Source: Nitrososphaeraceae archaeon
GTDB taxonomy: Archaea; Thermoproteota; Nitrososphaeria; Nitrososphaerales; Nitrososphaeraceae
Assembly: GCA_025936955.1 (NCBI GenBank)
Contig: JAICSL010000111.1
Coordinates: 1-6,206 of the forward strand
DNA: 6,206 nt
Direction: 5' to 3'
Shown: positions 1 through 5,929 of the stretch, in pieces
Position numbering within the stretch: the first letter of the stretch is position 1
Layout: every line of letters begins with the position of its first letter
Program-made: the position numbers and the translations under genes
The notes under the pieces: generated by a model
Seen by the model: only the letters and a program-made list of their open reading frames with translations
Databases searched by the model: none
Told to the model about the DNA's origin: nothing

Positions 1-2
1 CT

Positions 3-199
3 ATTAAAGCTGAACATATAGATACAGCTGTATTAAATAGTGCTAATGCCAAGATGAATGTACATACCTAATCGATGGGCAACAATGCAAAATAAGAAAT
101 AGTTTATATGGTAAATGGAATCTATGGCCCAATCCAATTACCAATGTAGAGTCACAATGTGATACACCAACTCAATTGCAACAGGACCTAATAGAATAA
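3..199 (+). pseudogene. Possible frameshifted 3' end of an unrecognised gene
   Basis: I do not recognise this product. Two overlapping open frames look protein-like. The first runs from the left edge (base 3) to a TAA at 69-71 and reads IKAEHIDTAVLNSANAKM then NVHT. The second is open from about base 47 to tandem stops TAA TAA at 197-202; its clearest parts read CTYLIDGQQCKIRNS and YGKWNLWPNPITNVESQC. A single-base indel near 55-62 would join them into one C-terminal tail with three or four cysteines and several aromatic residues. The gene body would lie to the left of the window. The tandem stops, the lack of a start codon and the T-rich stretch that follows favour a real gene end, but two short open frames in AT-rich DNA can arise by chance. 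Confidence 0.3.
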
Positions 200-203
200 T
201 AAC

Positions 204-240
204 CTGAAGGTATTGTTTGTATCCTCCAGATTATTATTTT
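204..240 (+). terminator. Weak hairpin plus T-rich tract
   Basis: CTGAAGG (204-210) can pair with CCTCCAG (223-229), with one mismatch, and is followed by ATTATTATTTT. It sits just after the tandem stops at 197-202, so it could end transcription of the possible gene tail to its left. Archaeal terminators are mainly T-tracts and the hairpin is imperfect. The rest of 241-442 is AT-rich with no gene that I can see. Confidence 0.25.
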
Positions 241-442
241 GACTTATTTATAGTTATTTGGTAGAAGTTAAAAAGTATATTTTCATTTATATGATTTCCA
301 TATAATTAATTATCTCTTTAATCATTTGTCTCTTTCTATTTACTGTTTTTGCAATTCTTGCCTTTTAATGTCCCTTTATGATGCAGTTAAATATACTTTT
401 TCTTAAACAATTAGTTAGTTTATACTCAATTATATAAGCCTT

Positions 443-1592
443 GGTCATAATTCCATATTCCATGCATTATCTAAAACCTTCCATTACCAGATACCAAGCA
501 TATACTTTATTGATTTTGGTTTGCAATTGCATACTTTACAGTTATAGTATACCATTAGTTGATAGAGTAATACGGATAATAATACAATTGCAGATACTTT
601 ATGAAATCCATGTATTGGCAATGGGTCTATTCTAAATACAGGTTTGATATGCTCAATCTATGACTGTTCAATAGATATCCTTCTCTGATTGTAGATAATA
701 GCCCATCCCATTTCACTTTCATAAAAGCATAAGTTCAAGCCTCCTTTTGGGAGTATTTTCGTATCGTTCAACAGGGCAAACTAGATCTACTCTTAATACC
801 TTCTTACTGTGTCCATACAATTTCTTATCGTCATAACCTGACTCAGCTATCACATATAATACAGATGGTGAAGAAAATACCGAAGAAGAAGTTAAAGGAG
901 CATACATCTTGTTATCTGAAACATTAGCAGTAGTTACATCGGCTGTTAGAGGTACTATAATCTTGCCTGTTGTACATGTTAGATGTAGTTTATATCCGAA
1001 AATCCATTTCTTGGTATGACTATATTCCCTACCATCTTGCGTCTGTATCTATGCCAGGGCATGGTGCTATACCTTTTTTCATGGATGATTTATGCCATAC
1101 ATGACCCTTTGCTTTTAGCAGAGTATTATCTATTGCGGTTATAGAAGGATCTGCTAAGCCGTATATAACAAATAGATATCCCAATGTTGATATCCTTTCT
1201 TTTACATCTGTAGACATGGTCTTCAAACGCCTATCAAATGTACGTCTACTGCAAGGAATGGATACTAAACCACAGGCTATTGCTAGTTTGCTGCTATACT
1301 AACATCAGTCCATAATAAGAAAAGTATGTAAGGCATTGTTTGAATCGATTCTAAACCATAACCTCACAATAAAACGTCTTACAATTACAGTTGTTGGAGA
1401 ATATACATACGGTCTTCCACGTTTCCTTTTTGCAGTAGACCATGGTATACAACCTATCAAATACAGAACATAAAGGACGGATTCTTTTATTCTATCAAGA
1501 GCTAATCTTTGGGACAGTGTTTCTCAAAATCATATCTCAAGGGTTAGCTTTAAGCTTATGAAAGGTATCAAGAGATAACTTGAAACATGACC
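443..1592 (-). mobile_element. Remnant of an IS4/IS5-type insertion sequence
   Basis: This interval is bounded by a candidate imperfect terminal inverted repeat: GGTCATAATTCCA at 443-455 and, read inward on the minus strand, GGTCATGTTTCAA at 1592-1580, matching at 10 of 13 positions. Almost all of the interior is the broken transposase reading frame, as expected for a simple single-gene insertion sequence of roughly 1.1-1.2 kb. I found no convincing target-site duplication next to these ends, so the exact borders are uncertain. The transposase evidence is strong; the ends are a guess. Confidence 0.5.
484..1590 (-). pseudogene. IS4/IS5-type DDE transposase, multiply disrupted
   Basis: Reading the minus strand through several lesions restores one transposase of the DDE_Tnp_1 type. 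N-terminal pieces (LSLDTFHKLKANP, then SQRLALDRIKESV and RRFIVRLWFRIDSNNALHTF) lead into RRTFDRRLKTMSTDVKERIS and then AIDNTLLKAKGHVWHKSSMKK with the first catalytic Asp (codon 1130-1128). Next come GYKLHL, PLTADVTTANVSD and AESGYDDKKLY, and finally RRISIEQS / IEHIKPVFRIDPLP with the catalytic Glu (669-667). The frame ends at TAA 486-484. Lesions: a frame change near 1530, in-frame TGA 1307-1305 and TAG 1301-1299, TAG 1031-1029 with a frameshift, a frameshift near 730, and TAG 660-658. The second catalytic Asp appears as Glu (844-842) in a motif that normally reads AD-x-GYD. The product cannot be functional. The short plus-strand frame at 441-635 is the complement of its C-terminus. Confidence 0.85.
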
Positions 1593-1732
1593 ATGTCTCA
1601 AATAAATGACTTAACCTGTTTACTCACCACTACAATAAAGGAATAAGCGTTTAAGTTAACAGAACCGTTACGTTACAGTACTATGTCATTACTAAGATGA
1701 AAAGTTATGTCATAAATCTATTGTTAAATACA

Positions 1733-1740
1733 TTATATAC
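1733..1740 (+). promoter_or_regulatory. Possible TATA box for the small frame at 1764
   Basis: TTATATAC is centred about 28 bases before the ATG at 1764, the spacing expected for an archaeal leaderless transcript. AT-rich DNA yields such matches easily, so support comes only from the spacing. Confidence 0.2.
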
Positions 1741-1763
1741 TCAACTTTAATTTGCAGTTATAA

Positions 1764-1889
1764 ATGACATCAAAGATACAAAACTACATTGTATCTCTAG
1801 AGATACAAAATCTGAATAATTTACCCATTTATCTATGGCATAATTCGTTAAATAAAAAAACTATTAAAGTAATTGGACAACTGTTATAG
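1764..1889 (+). CDS. Possible 41-aa small protein of unknown function
   Basis: I do not recognise this protein. The frame runs from ATG 1764-1766 to TAG 1887-1889; it begins MTSKIQNYIVSLEIQNLNNL and continues PIYLWHNSLN then KKTIKVIGQLL. It has no signal peptide, cysteine or known motif. A TATA-like element lies about 28 bases upstream, which would suit leaderless expression. The 20-bp palindrome at 1789-1808 falls inside its codons 9-15, so either the palindrome is a site in an untranslated region and this frame is accidental, or it lies early in a short mRNA. The frame is short enough to be chance. Confidence 0.2.
   Translation: MTSKIQNYIVSLEIQNLNNLPIYLWHNSLNKKTIKVIGQLL
1774..1810. repeat. 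20-bp perfect palindrome with an additional half-site
   Basis: TTGTATCTCTAGAGATACAA (1789-1808) is a perfect inverted repeat with no spacer. Its right half continues as AGATACAAAA (1801-1810), and the same ten bases occur upstream at 1774-1783, exactly 27 bases earlier. There are therefore three copies of one half-site, two direct and one inverted. This arrangement is typical of an operator for a dimeric winged-helix or helix-turn-helix regulator, though no regulator gene is present in the window. Confidence 0.55.
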
Positions 1890-2017
1890 TTTTTACTAAT
1901 GTCATTCTATAAATTATAGAAATGTAAAATGATCATCTAATATTTTGAAAATGTCTTGACTTGTAACTATATAATTTCTCAAGGAAGATTTTTTGTTCCT
2001 GTATCTGTGTAAGAGTA

Positions 2018-2056
2018 TAAAGAAAGAAAGAAGAGAGGAGTGGTCGGCAGCAGACC
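2018..2056 (-). terminator. Candidate terminator of the multicopper oxidase operon
   Basis: On the minus strand, immediately at the stop codon of the 202-aa gene, GGTC (2056-2053) and GACC (2045-2042) can form a short stem around a 7-base loop. A pyrimidine-rich run follows (CTCCTCTCTTCTTTCTTTC, then TTTATAC). Archaeal termination depends mainly on T-rich non-template tracts, which this run supplies. The stem is only four base pairs. Confidence 0.4.
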
Positions 2057-2664
2057 TAATAGTTAGGTGTAGGACCCAAAGAATTAACTTCGGTAGTAAT
2101 GCATAAACTTAGTGCATCCTGTTGTATTTTGGTAAACCCAGGTTTGGCAGCTGCCAAGAGGTGGTTAACATCATCTAATACCAATTGTCTATCATATCGA
2201 GTCATATTTGCATTATTCATTACATCCCATATCCCGGCCATATCTTTTACTGGACCGCTTCCTCCCACTATATTTTTATTTATTGCTGTTATTTTGCTGG
2301 CGGATGGTATTAAGGATACAAAGTTCTGAACACTTTTTGTATAATTTTGATTATCGCCAGGCTCTACCTTCGTTCCTCCAGCTGTATTGAAACAAGCCAT
2401 TGGGTCATTATGGATGATGCCTGTGATGTTTGATTTTAAAGGACAAGTATTTATTGTAACGTTTGATCTGAAACAATTCATAGGGTCATTTCCCGGGGTT
2501 TGTTGGGCAAATGCAACAACAGATGGGCCTGAATGAAAGGTCATTACTGCCGCAAGTCCAGATAATGCAAAGGTTAGTGCTACTACTATGGATATAGCCA
2601 CCATCATTTTTCCTTTTTTAGATATCATCTTCAACCTGCTACTACTATTACTATTAATCTTCAA
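2056..2664 (-). CDS. Secreted four-cysteine protein of unknown function, operon partner of the multicopper oxidase
   Basis: I do not recognise a family. The 202-aa product has a basic N-terminus and a hydrophobic stretch at about 21-42 (MVAISIVVALTFALSGLAAV), followed by a likely cleavage site after AFA (51-53) before QQTP, so it is probably exported or membrane-anchored. The mature part has four cysteines (64, 74, 91, 188) and a motif given twice, NDPMNCF at 59-65 and NDPMACF at 86-92. Sequons NVT (68), NIT (79), NYT (107) and NMT (153) suggest N-glycosylation. The C-terminal part (about 110-190) looks helical. The TTG start is chosen because GGTGAT lies 8 bases upstream; ATG at codon 13 is an alternative. 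It begins 22 bases after the oxidase stop, so the two are probably co-transcribed. A role as copper or electron-transfer partner is inference. Confidence 0.85.
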   Translation of the reverse strand: MKINSNSSSRLKMISKKGKMMVAISIVVALTFALSGLAAVMTFHSGPSVVAFAQQTPGNDPMNCFRSNVTINTCPLKSNITGIIHNDPMACFNTAGGTKVEPGDNQNYTKSVQNFVSLIPSASKITAINKNIVGGSGPVKDMAGIWDVMNNANMTRYDRQLVLDDVNHLLAAAKPGFTKIQQDALSLCITTEVNSLGPTPNY

Positions 2665-2672
2665 ATAACATC

Positions 2673-2678
2673 ATCACC
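2673..2678 (-). promoter_or_regulatory. Ribosome binding site GGTGAT that decides a TTG start
   Basis: GGTGAT, a six-base match to the archaeal Shine-Dalgarno consensus, lies in the 22-base gap after the multicopper oxidase stop codon and 8 bases before TTG 2664-2662. An ATG inside the same stretch is out of frame and stops after six codons. The site supports internal translation initiation on a shared mRNA. Confidence 0.65.
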
Positions 2679-2686
2679 TGATAATA

Positions 2687-4177
2687 TTACTTGACGACCT
2701 CAAAACTATGCATCATACCATAGTCCTCATGGAACAACAAGTGGCAGTGATATACCGATTTTCCTACAAAATCATCAAACGGTATCCTAATAATTACAGT
2801 ACTTTCAGTTGGAATATTCACTGTATCTTGATATCCATGAGCGTCGTATGGTTTTCCATTGACTGATACTACCTGAAAGTCATTGACATGAATATGAAAT
2901 GGATGTATATTGCCAGATGAGTGTTTATCAAGGTTTACTAACTTCCATTCCTCTACAGTTCCAAGCTTTACTTTCTCATCTATTCTGTTTGGATCAAATG
3001 TCTTGTTATTTATCGTGTATATCCAATCTCTATCATTTGATGAGAAATTAAGAACTCTGTGAGCAGCCACATTCACAAGATTGAGATCTCTCTTTGGAAT
3101 TAAACCCGCTGGAATAATATTTGCAGCAGGTTGCACAGCTTTTTGATTACCTTGTATTTTTACAGTTGCAATGTTAAAATCGTAAGGAGCAGTTAATGAG
3201 TTATTAAGAGATCTTAATGGAAAAGTTCCGTTTCCAGTAGCAGTTACAAGTACATCAAACCTCTTTCCAGATTGCATAAAAAGAGTATCATTATCCCATA
3301 CCTTCCAAACAGGACTTCCATCTTCTGCTATAACATGGAATTTGTGGCCAGGGAATTCAACTGTAAGTTCATTCTCAGGACCGATGTTCGCAAGTCGCCA
3401 TAGCTGAGTCTCGCCTGATTTCATGTTGACAACAGGGTTGACTTCTCCATTAACGGTTAGGCGGTCTTGACTTGCAACTGTATTACTCAAATTATGTGTA
3501 GTTACAAAAAGATTGTCAAACGGAAAGTCTCTCATGGCAAAAGTGTGTTGTGTGATATTCTGCAGTGGCTTTGGCAATAACTTTTCTAACCCCTCAACAA
3601 TAAACATACCAGACAGACCTGCCGAAACTTGTCCATAAGTATAGCGATGCAAATGTGGATGATACCAATTTGTACCAGGCTCATGATTTTTTGGAATATC
3701 AACAACATATTGTTGTGTCTTACCAGGAGCAATTTCAAGAAAGACATTATCCGAATTATTTGCAGGAGATACATGCATCCCATGGAAATGGAGATTGGTA
3801 GACTCGTTGAGACGATTTACCAAGTTAATTACTACTCTATCTCCAGGATATACATGATAAGTAGGCCCTGGAAGCGAACCATTATAGACCATTGCAGTAG
3901 TTATCTGGTTGCCAACCTTCCCTATCTTGTATTCTGCAACGAGAGTAGTGTTCAAAAATCCGTTTTTACTATATACATCGTGAGATTTTGAAAAGTTCAT
4001 TCCAGACAAATATGAAGATTGGTTTTGGTTTTGAGCAAATGCAAATGTGTTATACCCAAAAGAAGAAGATTGAAATGTAAACACCATTATCATCATAAAA
4101 GCAAACATAAAGATGGAAAAAGAAGAAAATACCAAGCTAGATGTATTAATTGAATAAGATCTAAATTGGGTGGTCAT
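2687..4177 (-). CDS. Secreted three-domain multicopper oxidase (laccase/CueO type)
   Basis: This enzyme couples one-electron oxidation of a reductant (metal ion, phenol or similar) to reduction of O2 to water, outside the cytoplasmic membrane. The 496-aa product has a signal segment (about 14-37) with probable cleavage after AFA (46-48). All four copper motifs are present: HFHGMH (130-135), WYHPHLH (171-177), HPFHIH (425-430) and HCHLLFHEDYGM (477-488). By analogy with CueO the type 1 ligands are H425, C478, H483 and M488; type 2 H130 and H428; type 3 H132, H173, H175, H430, H477 and H479. The N-terminal cupredoxin domain covers about 75-195, the middle one about 235-345 and the C-terminal one about 365-495. 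There is no methionine-rich insert like that of CueO, so cuprous oxidase activity is not indicated. The four-motif order and length exclude a two-domain NirK. ATG 4177 is first in frame; GGTG lies 12 bases upstream. It leads the operon with the 202-aa gene. Confidence 0.95.
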   Translation of the reverse strand: MTTQFRSYSINTSSLVFSSFSIFMFAFMMIMVFTFQSSSFGYNTFAFAQNQNQSSYLSGMNFSKSHDVYSKNGFLNTTLVAEYKIGKVGNQITTAMVYNGSLPGPTYHVYPGDRVVINLVNRLNESTNLHFHGMHVSPANNSDNVFLEIAPGKTQQYVVDIPKNHEPGTNWYHPHLHRYTYGQVSAGLSGMFIVEGLEKLLPKPLQNITQHTFAMRDFPFDNLFVTTHNLSNTVASQDRLTVNGEVNPVVNMKSGETQLWRLANIGPENELTVEFPGHKFHVIAEDGSPVWKVWDNDTLFMQSGKRFDVLVTATGNGTFPLRSLNNSLTAPYDFNIATVKIQGNQKAVQPAANIIPAGLIPKRDLNLVNVAAHRVLNFSSNDRDWIYTINNKTFDPNRIDEKVKLGTVEEWKLVNLDKHSSGNIHPFHIHVNDFQVVSVNGKPYDAHGYQDTVNIPTESTVIIRIPFDDFVGKSVYHCHLLFHEDYGMMHSFEVVK

Positions 4178-4223
4178 TTAATTAAACCACACCAAAGAGT
4201 ATTTTGATATTTGCAAACAATTT

Positions 4224-4238
4224 CTTTTATATTTAATT
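4224..4238 (-). promoter_or_regulatory. Probable TATA/BRE promoter of the multicopper oxidase operon
   Basis: On the minus strand AATTAAATATAAAAG contains a TATA-like core (TTAAATATAA, 4236-4227) with A-rich bases around it. A start site about 25 bases downstream, near 4203, would leave a leader of about 25 bases containing GGTGTGG (4193-4187) 9 bases before the ATG. The spacing is right, but other AT-rich matches exist nearby. Confidence 0.45.
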
Positions 4239-4380
4239 CTACCATCATTGTTCTGTTTATGAATTACATAATTTTTTTTAGTAAAATTCATCTATAATTT
4301 CTCTCTAGCTATAACTATTTAAGGTTTCTGCAATTAATTGGTTTTGTTTTTTCGATTATGCAAAAAAAACTCATTAGCTA

Positions 4381-4404
4381 TCCTTTACAAAGTTCTTTAC
4401 AAAT
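4381..4404. repeat. Two tandem 12-bp units sharing CTTTACAAA
   Basis: TCCTTTACAAAG (4381-4392) is followed directly by TTCTTTACAAAT (4393-4404), matching at 10 of 12 positions with CTTTACAAA common to both. It lies about 205 bases upstream of the oxidase start codon, on the far side of the promoter. It may be a regulatory repeat or chance. Confidence 0.35.
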
Positions 4405-4559
4405 AAATCGATCGGCCCCTTTATTATACTATAATGAAATTTGTATTTATTATCTAATTATATACATATTGAAGAGTAGATGTTACTTTAACTTTAAACT
4501 ATGGTGATTTATGATCCGTATATTATAAAAAGTGAGATGTTCGATTGTCACCAAGTTAA

Positions 4560-4775
4560 TGTTTTGGAACTTTCTATGCTCCATATAGTAGTAAAACGGA
4601 TGATTTTACTTTATTTGAGGGTCTGGGTGATCGTGGCAATTATCCTTTTGCTAATATTAATATCACTTCGGTTATTATTGGATTCATCGGCATTTTCCAT
4701 ATGAGTCAGATTTATCTCGGATATCTTATATCTCCGGAATTCAGTGAATTTGTGCTTTTCTTGATTTTGGTCTAG
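4560..4775 (+). pseudogene. Possible remnant of an unrecognised membrane protein gene
   Basis: I do not recognise this product. The plus-strand frame is open for 71 codons up to TAG 4773-4775 but has no ATG until late. It reads FGTFYAPYSSKTDDFTLF, then EGLGDRGNYPFANINI, then a hydrophobic span TSVIIGFIGIFHMSQIYLGY and a second one ending VLFLILV. The mix of glycines, charged residues and a purine-N-pyrimidine codon pattern looks like coding sequence. The exactly complementary register on the minus strand is also open (63 codons, stop TAA 4613-4611) and hydrophilic, so the strand is not settled; I favour plus because it is longer and more varied. A further plus-strand open stretch at 4802-4981 (containing NEKSIIQKLIDLGVVFVIF) in another frame may be more of the same relic. 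Confidence 0.3.
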
Positions 4776-4943
4776 AGATATTTTGTTTAAAACGGAAATA
4801 AACTATCCAAATACGGAGATATACTTACTGTCTTGCTTACAATGATGATACAACAAACGAGAAGAGTATAATCCAAAAATTAATAGATTTGGGAGTTGTT
4901 TTCGTTATTTTTACTGTCAGCAGAGTAGTGGTATGCGATACTA

Positions 4944-5539
4944 TCATGATGACGGAATTGACGGGGATAGTTCTCTTGTAGTTACAGATACCGTATATGT
5001 TATCGTGAATTTATCTCCACCTAATGTATGAAATGCAATCCCGTTACCTGCAAAGGGATAACTACCTGAAGCTATAGGTGTTCCGCTAGATGTCTTTATC
5101 AATGATATTGCCATCTATCCATTACAGAATGATGCTGTTAACGGCTGTCCATGAGCAGAGTCTGGCGTTACGCTTGAGTTATATCCTCGAAATACTAAAA
5201 CTTCTACTGGTTTGCTTGAGCTCCATGTTACAACACCTACCCATACTTTTCCATCATTTCTTGGGGGTAGTGCCATTACTAGCTGATGTCCCGAATTCCC
5301 TTTTGGACATAGGAACAGGTCGCTGGGATGCATGGATCTAGGCTTGATACTTCTGTTTTTTGAATAGTAACAGTATCTTGTTTATCTGCATTGGATTGTT
5401 GTGGAATCACACCTGAAGCCTGTGCATTTGCATTTATTGCAGGATTGGTAATAATTAATCCCAATCCCATTAATGATTCAGCTGAGGCTATCATTACTGC
5501 ACTGATCGACGCAATAGTTGCTGGTTTATTTCGAAACAT
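4944..5539 (-). pseudogene. Secreted conserved-type hypothetical protein broken by a -1 frameshift and an in-frame TAG
   Basis: Three minus-strand segments together make one protein of roughly 198 residues. Segment 1 starts at ATG 5539 with a hydrophobic export signal (to about ANAQA, residues 37-41), then QDTVTIQKTEVSSLDPC. Its own frame stops at TAG 5281-5279. A -1 shift near 5303-5297 enters segment 2: GNSGHQLVMALPPRNDGKVW, VGVVTWSSSKPVEVLVFRGY, then AHGQPLTA, stopping at TAG 5117-5115. Segment 3 continues in the same frame as segment 2, MAISLIKTSSGTPIASG, then GNGIAFHTLGGDKFTITYTV, and ends with tandem TGA TAG (4946-4941). The HQLV-ALP-R-DGKVW and SKPVEV-V-GY patterns resemble small secreted proteins I associate with this phylum; function is unknown. 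AAG or AAA to TAG is a simple explanation of the nonsense codon. Decay is likelier than recoding. Confidence 0.7.
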
Positions 5540-5560
5540 TGGATTATAAGATCCAAGGTA

Positions 5561-5570
5561 TTATTTATAG
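5561..5570 (-). promoter_or_regulatory. TATA-like element of the broken secreted-protein gene
   Basis: CTATAAATAA on the minus strand is centred about 26 bases before ATG 5539, the spacing for a leaderless archaeal transcript. No Shine-Dalgarno motif precedes the ATG. An inverted repeat TTGGAT/ATCCAA (5539-5556) lies between this element and the start codon. Confidence 0.4.
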
Positions 5571-5749
5571 TCTCAATATAGAAGATTGTATCCTACTAGC
5601 GGTCTAAGTTTTTATACATTATTGTAAATGGTAGATAATCGATATGGAATAATACAATAACATATATTTTTTAGATGATTACTATTTTTAGCAATAACAG
5701 TACGCTTTTATGTATTTCATAAAATTTTTTAGATATGTAATCTTCGTAG
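5571..5749. other. AT-rich spacer with no visible gene
   Basis: I see no open frame with coding character on either strand. The only repeated string is ATTTTTTAGAT at 5666-5676 and 5724-5734, which is low-complexity. The spacer separates the minus-strand broken gene from the plus-strand fragment at 5750. Confidence 0.6.
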
Positions 5750-5903
5750 CTTCAAATAGGAATATCAATCCCTTCGTTCAGACTGCTACTTGAAATAGAA
5801 AAACTCAATTGGTCTTTTGTTTAAGAAGCTACTGCCAGCAAAAAAAGACGACCAGGAATTTGATAATGTGTTTGATAATGTTAGATTATATCATTATACA
5901 TAA
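5750..5903 (+). pseudogene. Frameshifted gene fragment (FKKLLP...FDNVRLY)
   Basis: Two plus-strand frames join into one protein-like sequence. The first (5750-5824) reads LQIGISIPSFRLLLEIEKLN then WSFV before TAA. The second, open to TAA 5901-5903, reads GLLFKKLLPAKKDDQEFDN then VFDNVRLYHYT. One indel near 5811-5822 would give ...EIEKLNWS-LFKKLLPAKKDDQEFDN.... The W-x-x-F-x4-P-x-K/D-x-x-E-F-D-x-x-F-D-x-x-RLY pattern reminds me of a widespread Nitrososphaerota hypothetical family with an IEWxPFR...FDxMF...RLYN stretch. That is recollection, not a search result. The fragment lacks a start and the rest of its C-terminus. The promoter of the next gene overlaps its end. Confidence 0.4.
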
Positions 5904-5908
5904 ATAAT
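5898..5908 (+). promoter_or_regulatory. TATA-like element of the GYD-domain gene
   Basis: ACATAAATAAT is centred about 27 bases before TTG 5930, consistent with a leaderless transcript that starts at or just before the start codon. It overlaps the last codons of the fragment at 5750-5903. Confidence 0.4.
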
Positions 5909-5929
5909 AGTTTTATTCATATGGTATAA

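Larger units (their letters stand above)
1593..2055. other. Intergenic region without a convincing gene
   Basis: This AT-rich stretch separates the transposase relic from the end of the oxidase operon. It holds a possible leaderless 41-codon frame (1764-1889), a perfect 20-bp palindrome (1789-1808), a second quasi-palindrome TTCTATAA-A-TTATAGAA (1905-1921), a small hairpin AGGAA/TTCCT (1982-2000) and a purine-rich tract (2018-2040) that reads as a pyrimidine-rich terminator for the minus-strand operon. I see no RNA gene and no longer open frame with coding character. Confidence 0.6.
4178..4559. other. AT-rich intergenic region upstream of the multicopper oxidase
   Basis: Besides the operon promoter this stretch holds a tandem 12-bp repeat (4381-4404). 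Plus-strand frames starting at ATG 4358 (49 codons) and ATG 4501 (67 codons, to 4704) are low-complexity and hydrophobic without recognisable motifs. The second overlaps the more coding-like frame at 4560-4775 and could supply its lost N-terminus through a frameshift near 4557. I annotate neither as a gene. Confidence 0.5.

Noticed and set aside
2099..2390. Two plus-strand frames of 60-76 codons
   Set aside because: Both are complements of the 202-aa secreted protein gene, which has a signal peptide, ribosome binding site and operon context.
3586..3783. Minus-strand frame of 65 codons inside the oxidase gene
   Set aside because: It is an out-of-phase reading of the same strand with no motifs of its own.
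3629..3991. Open frame of 120 codons on the plus strand
   Set aside because: It lies wholly antisense to the multicopper oxidase gene, whose motifs are unambiguous.
2687..4177. Annotating the oxidase as a copper nitrite reductase (NirK), which is common in ammonia-oxidising archaea
   Set aside because: NirK has two cupredoxin domains and a different ligand pattern. Here all four laccase-type motifs, including HPFHIH and HCHLLFHEDYGM, and a length near 500 residues indicate a three-domain multicopper oxidase.
5115..5117. TAG read as pyrrolysine or another recoded residue
   Set aside because: Pyrrolysine machinery is not known in Nitrososphaerota, no downstream insertion element is evident, and the gene also has a frameshift.
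5115..5333. Independent 72-aa gene starting at ATG 5333
   Set aside because: It begins in the middle of a sequence that continues naturally from the upstream frame and is followed in frame by more of the same protein after the TAG. It is better read as the middle of one broken gene.
5090..5341. Plus-strand frame of 83 codons
   Set aside because: It is the complement of the middle segment of the broken secreted-protein gene, whose minus-strand reading gives the coherent protein.
5666..5734. Direct repeat ATTTTTTAGAT, two copies
   Set aside because: It is low-complexity in an AT-rich spacer and has no consistent relation to a promoter or gene.
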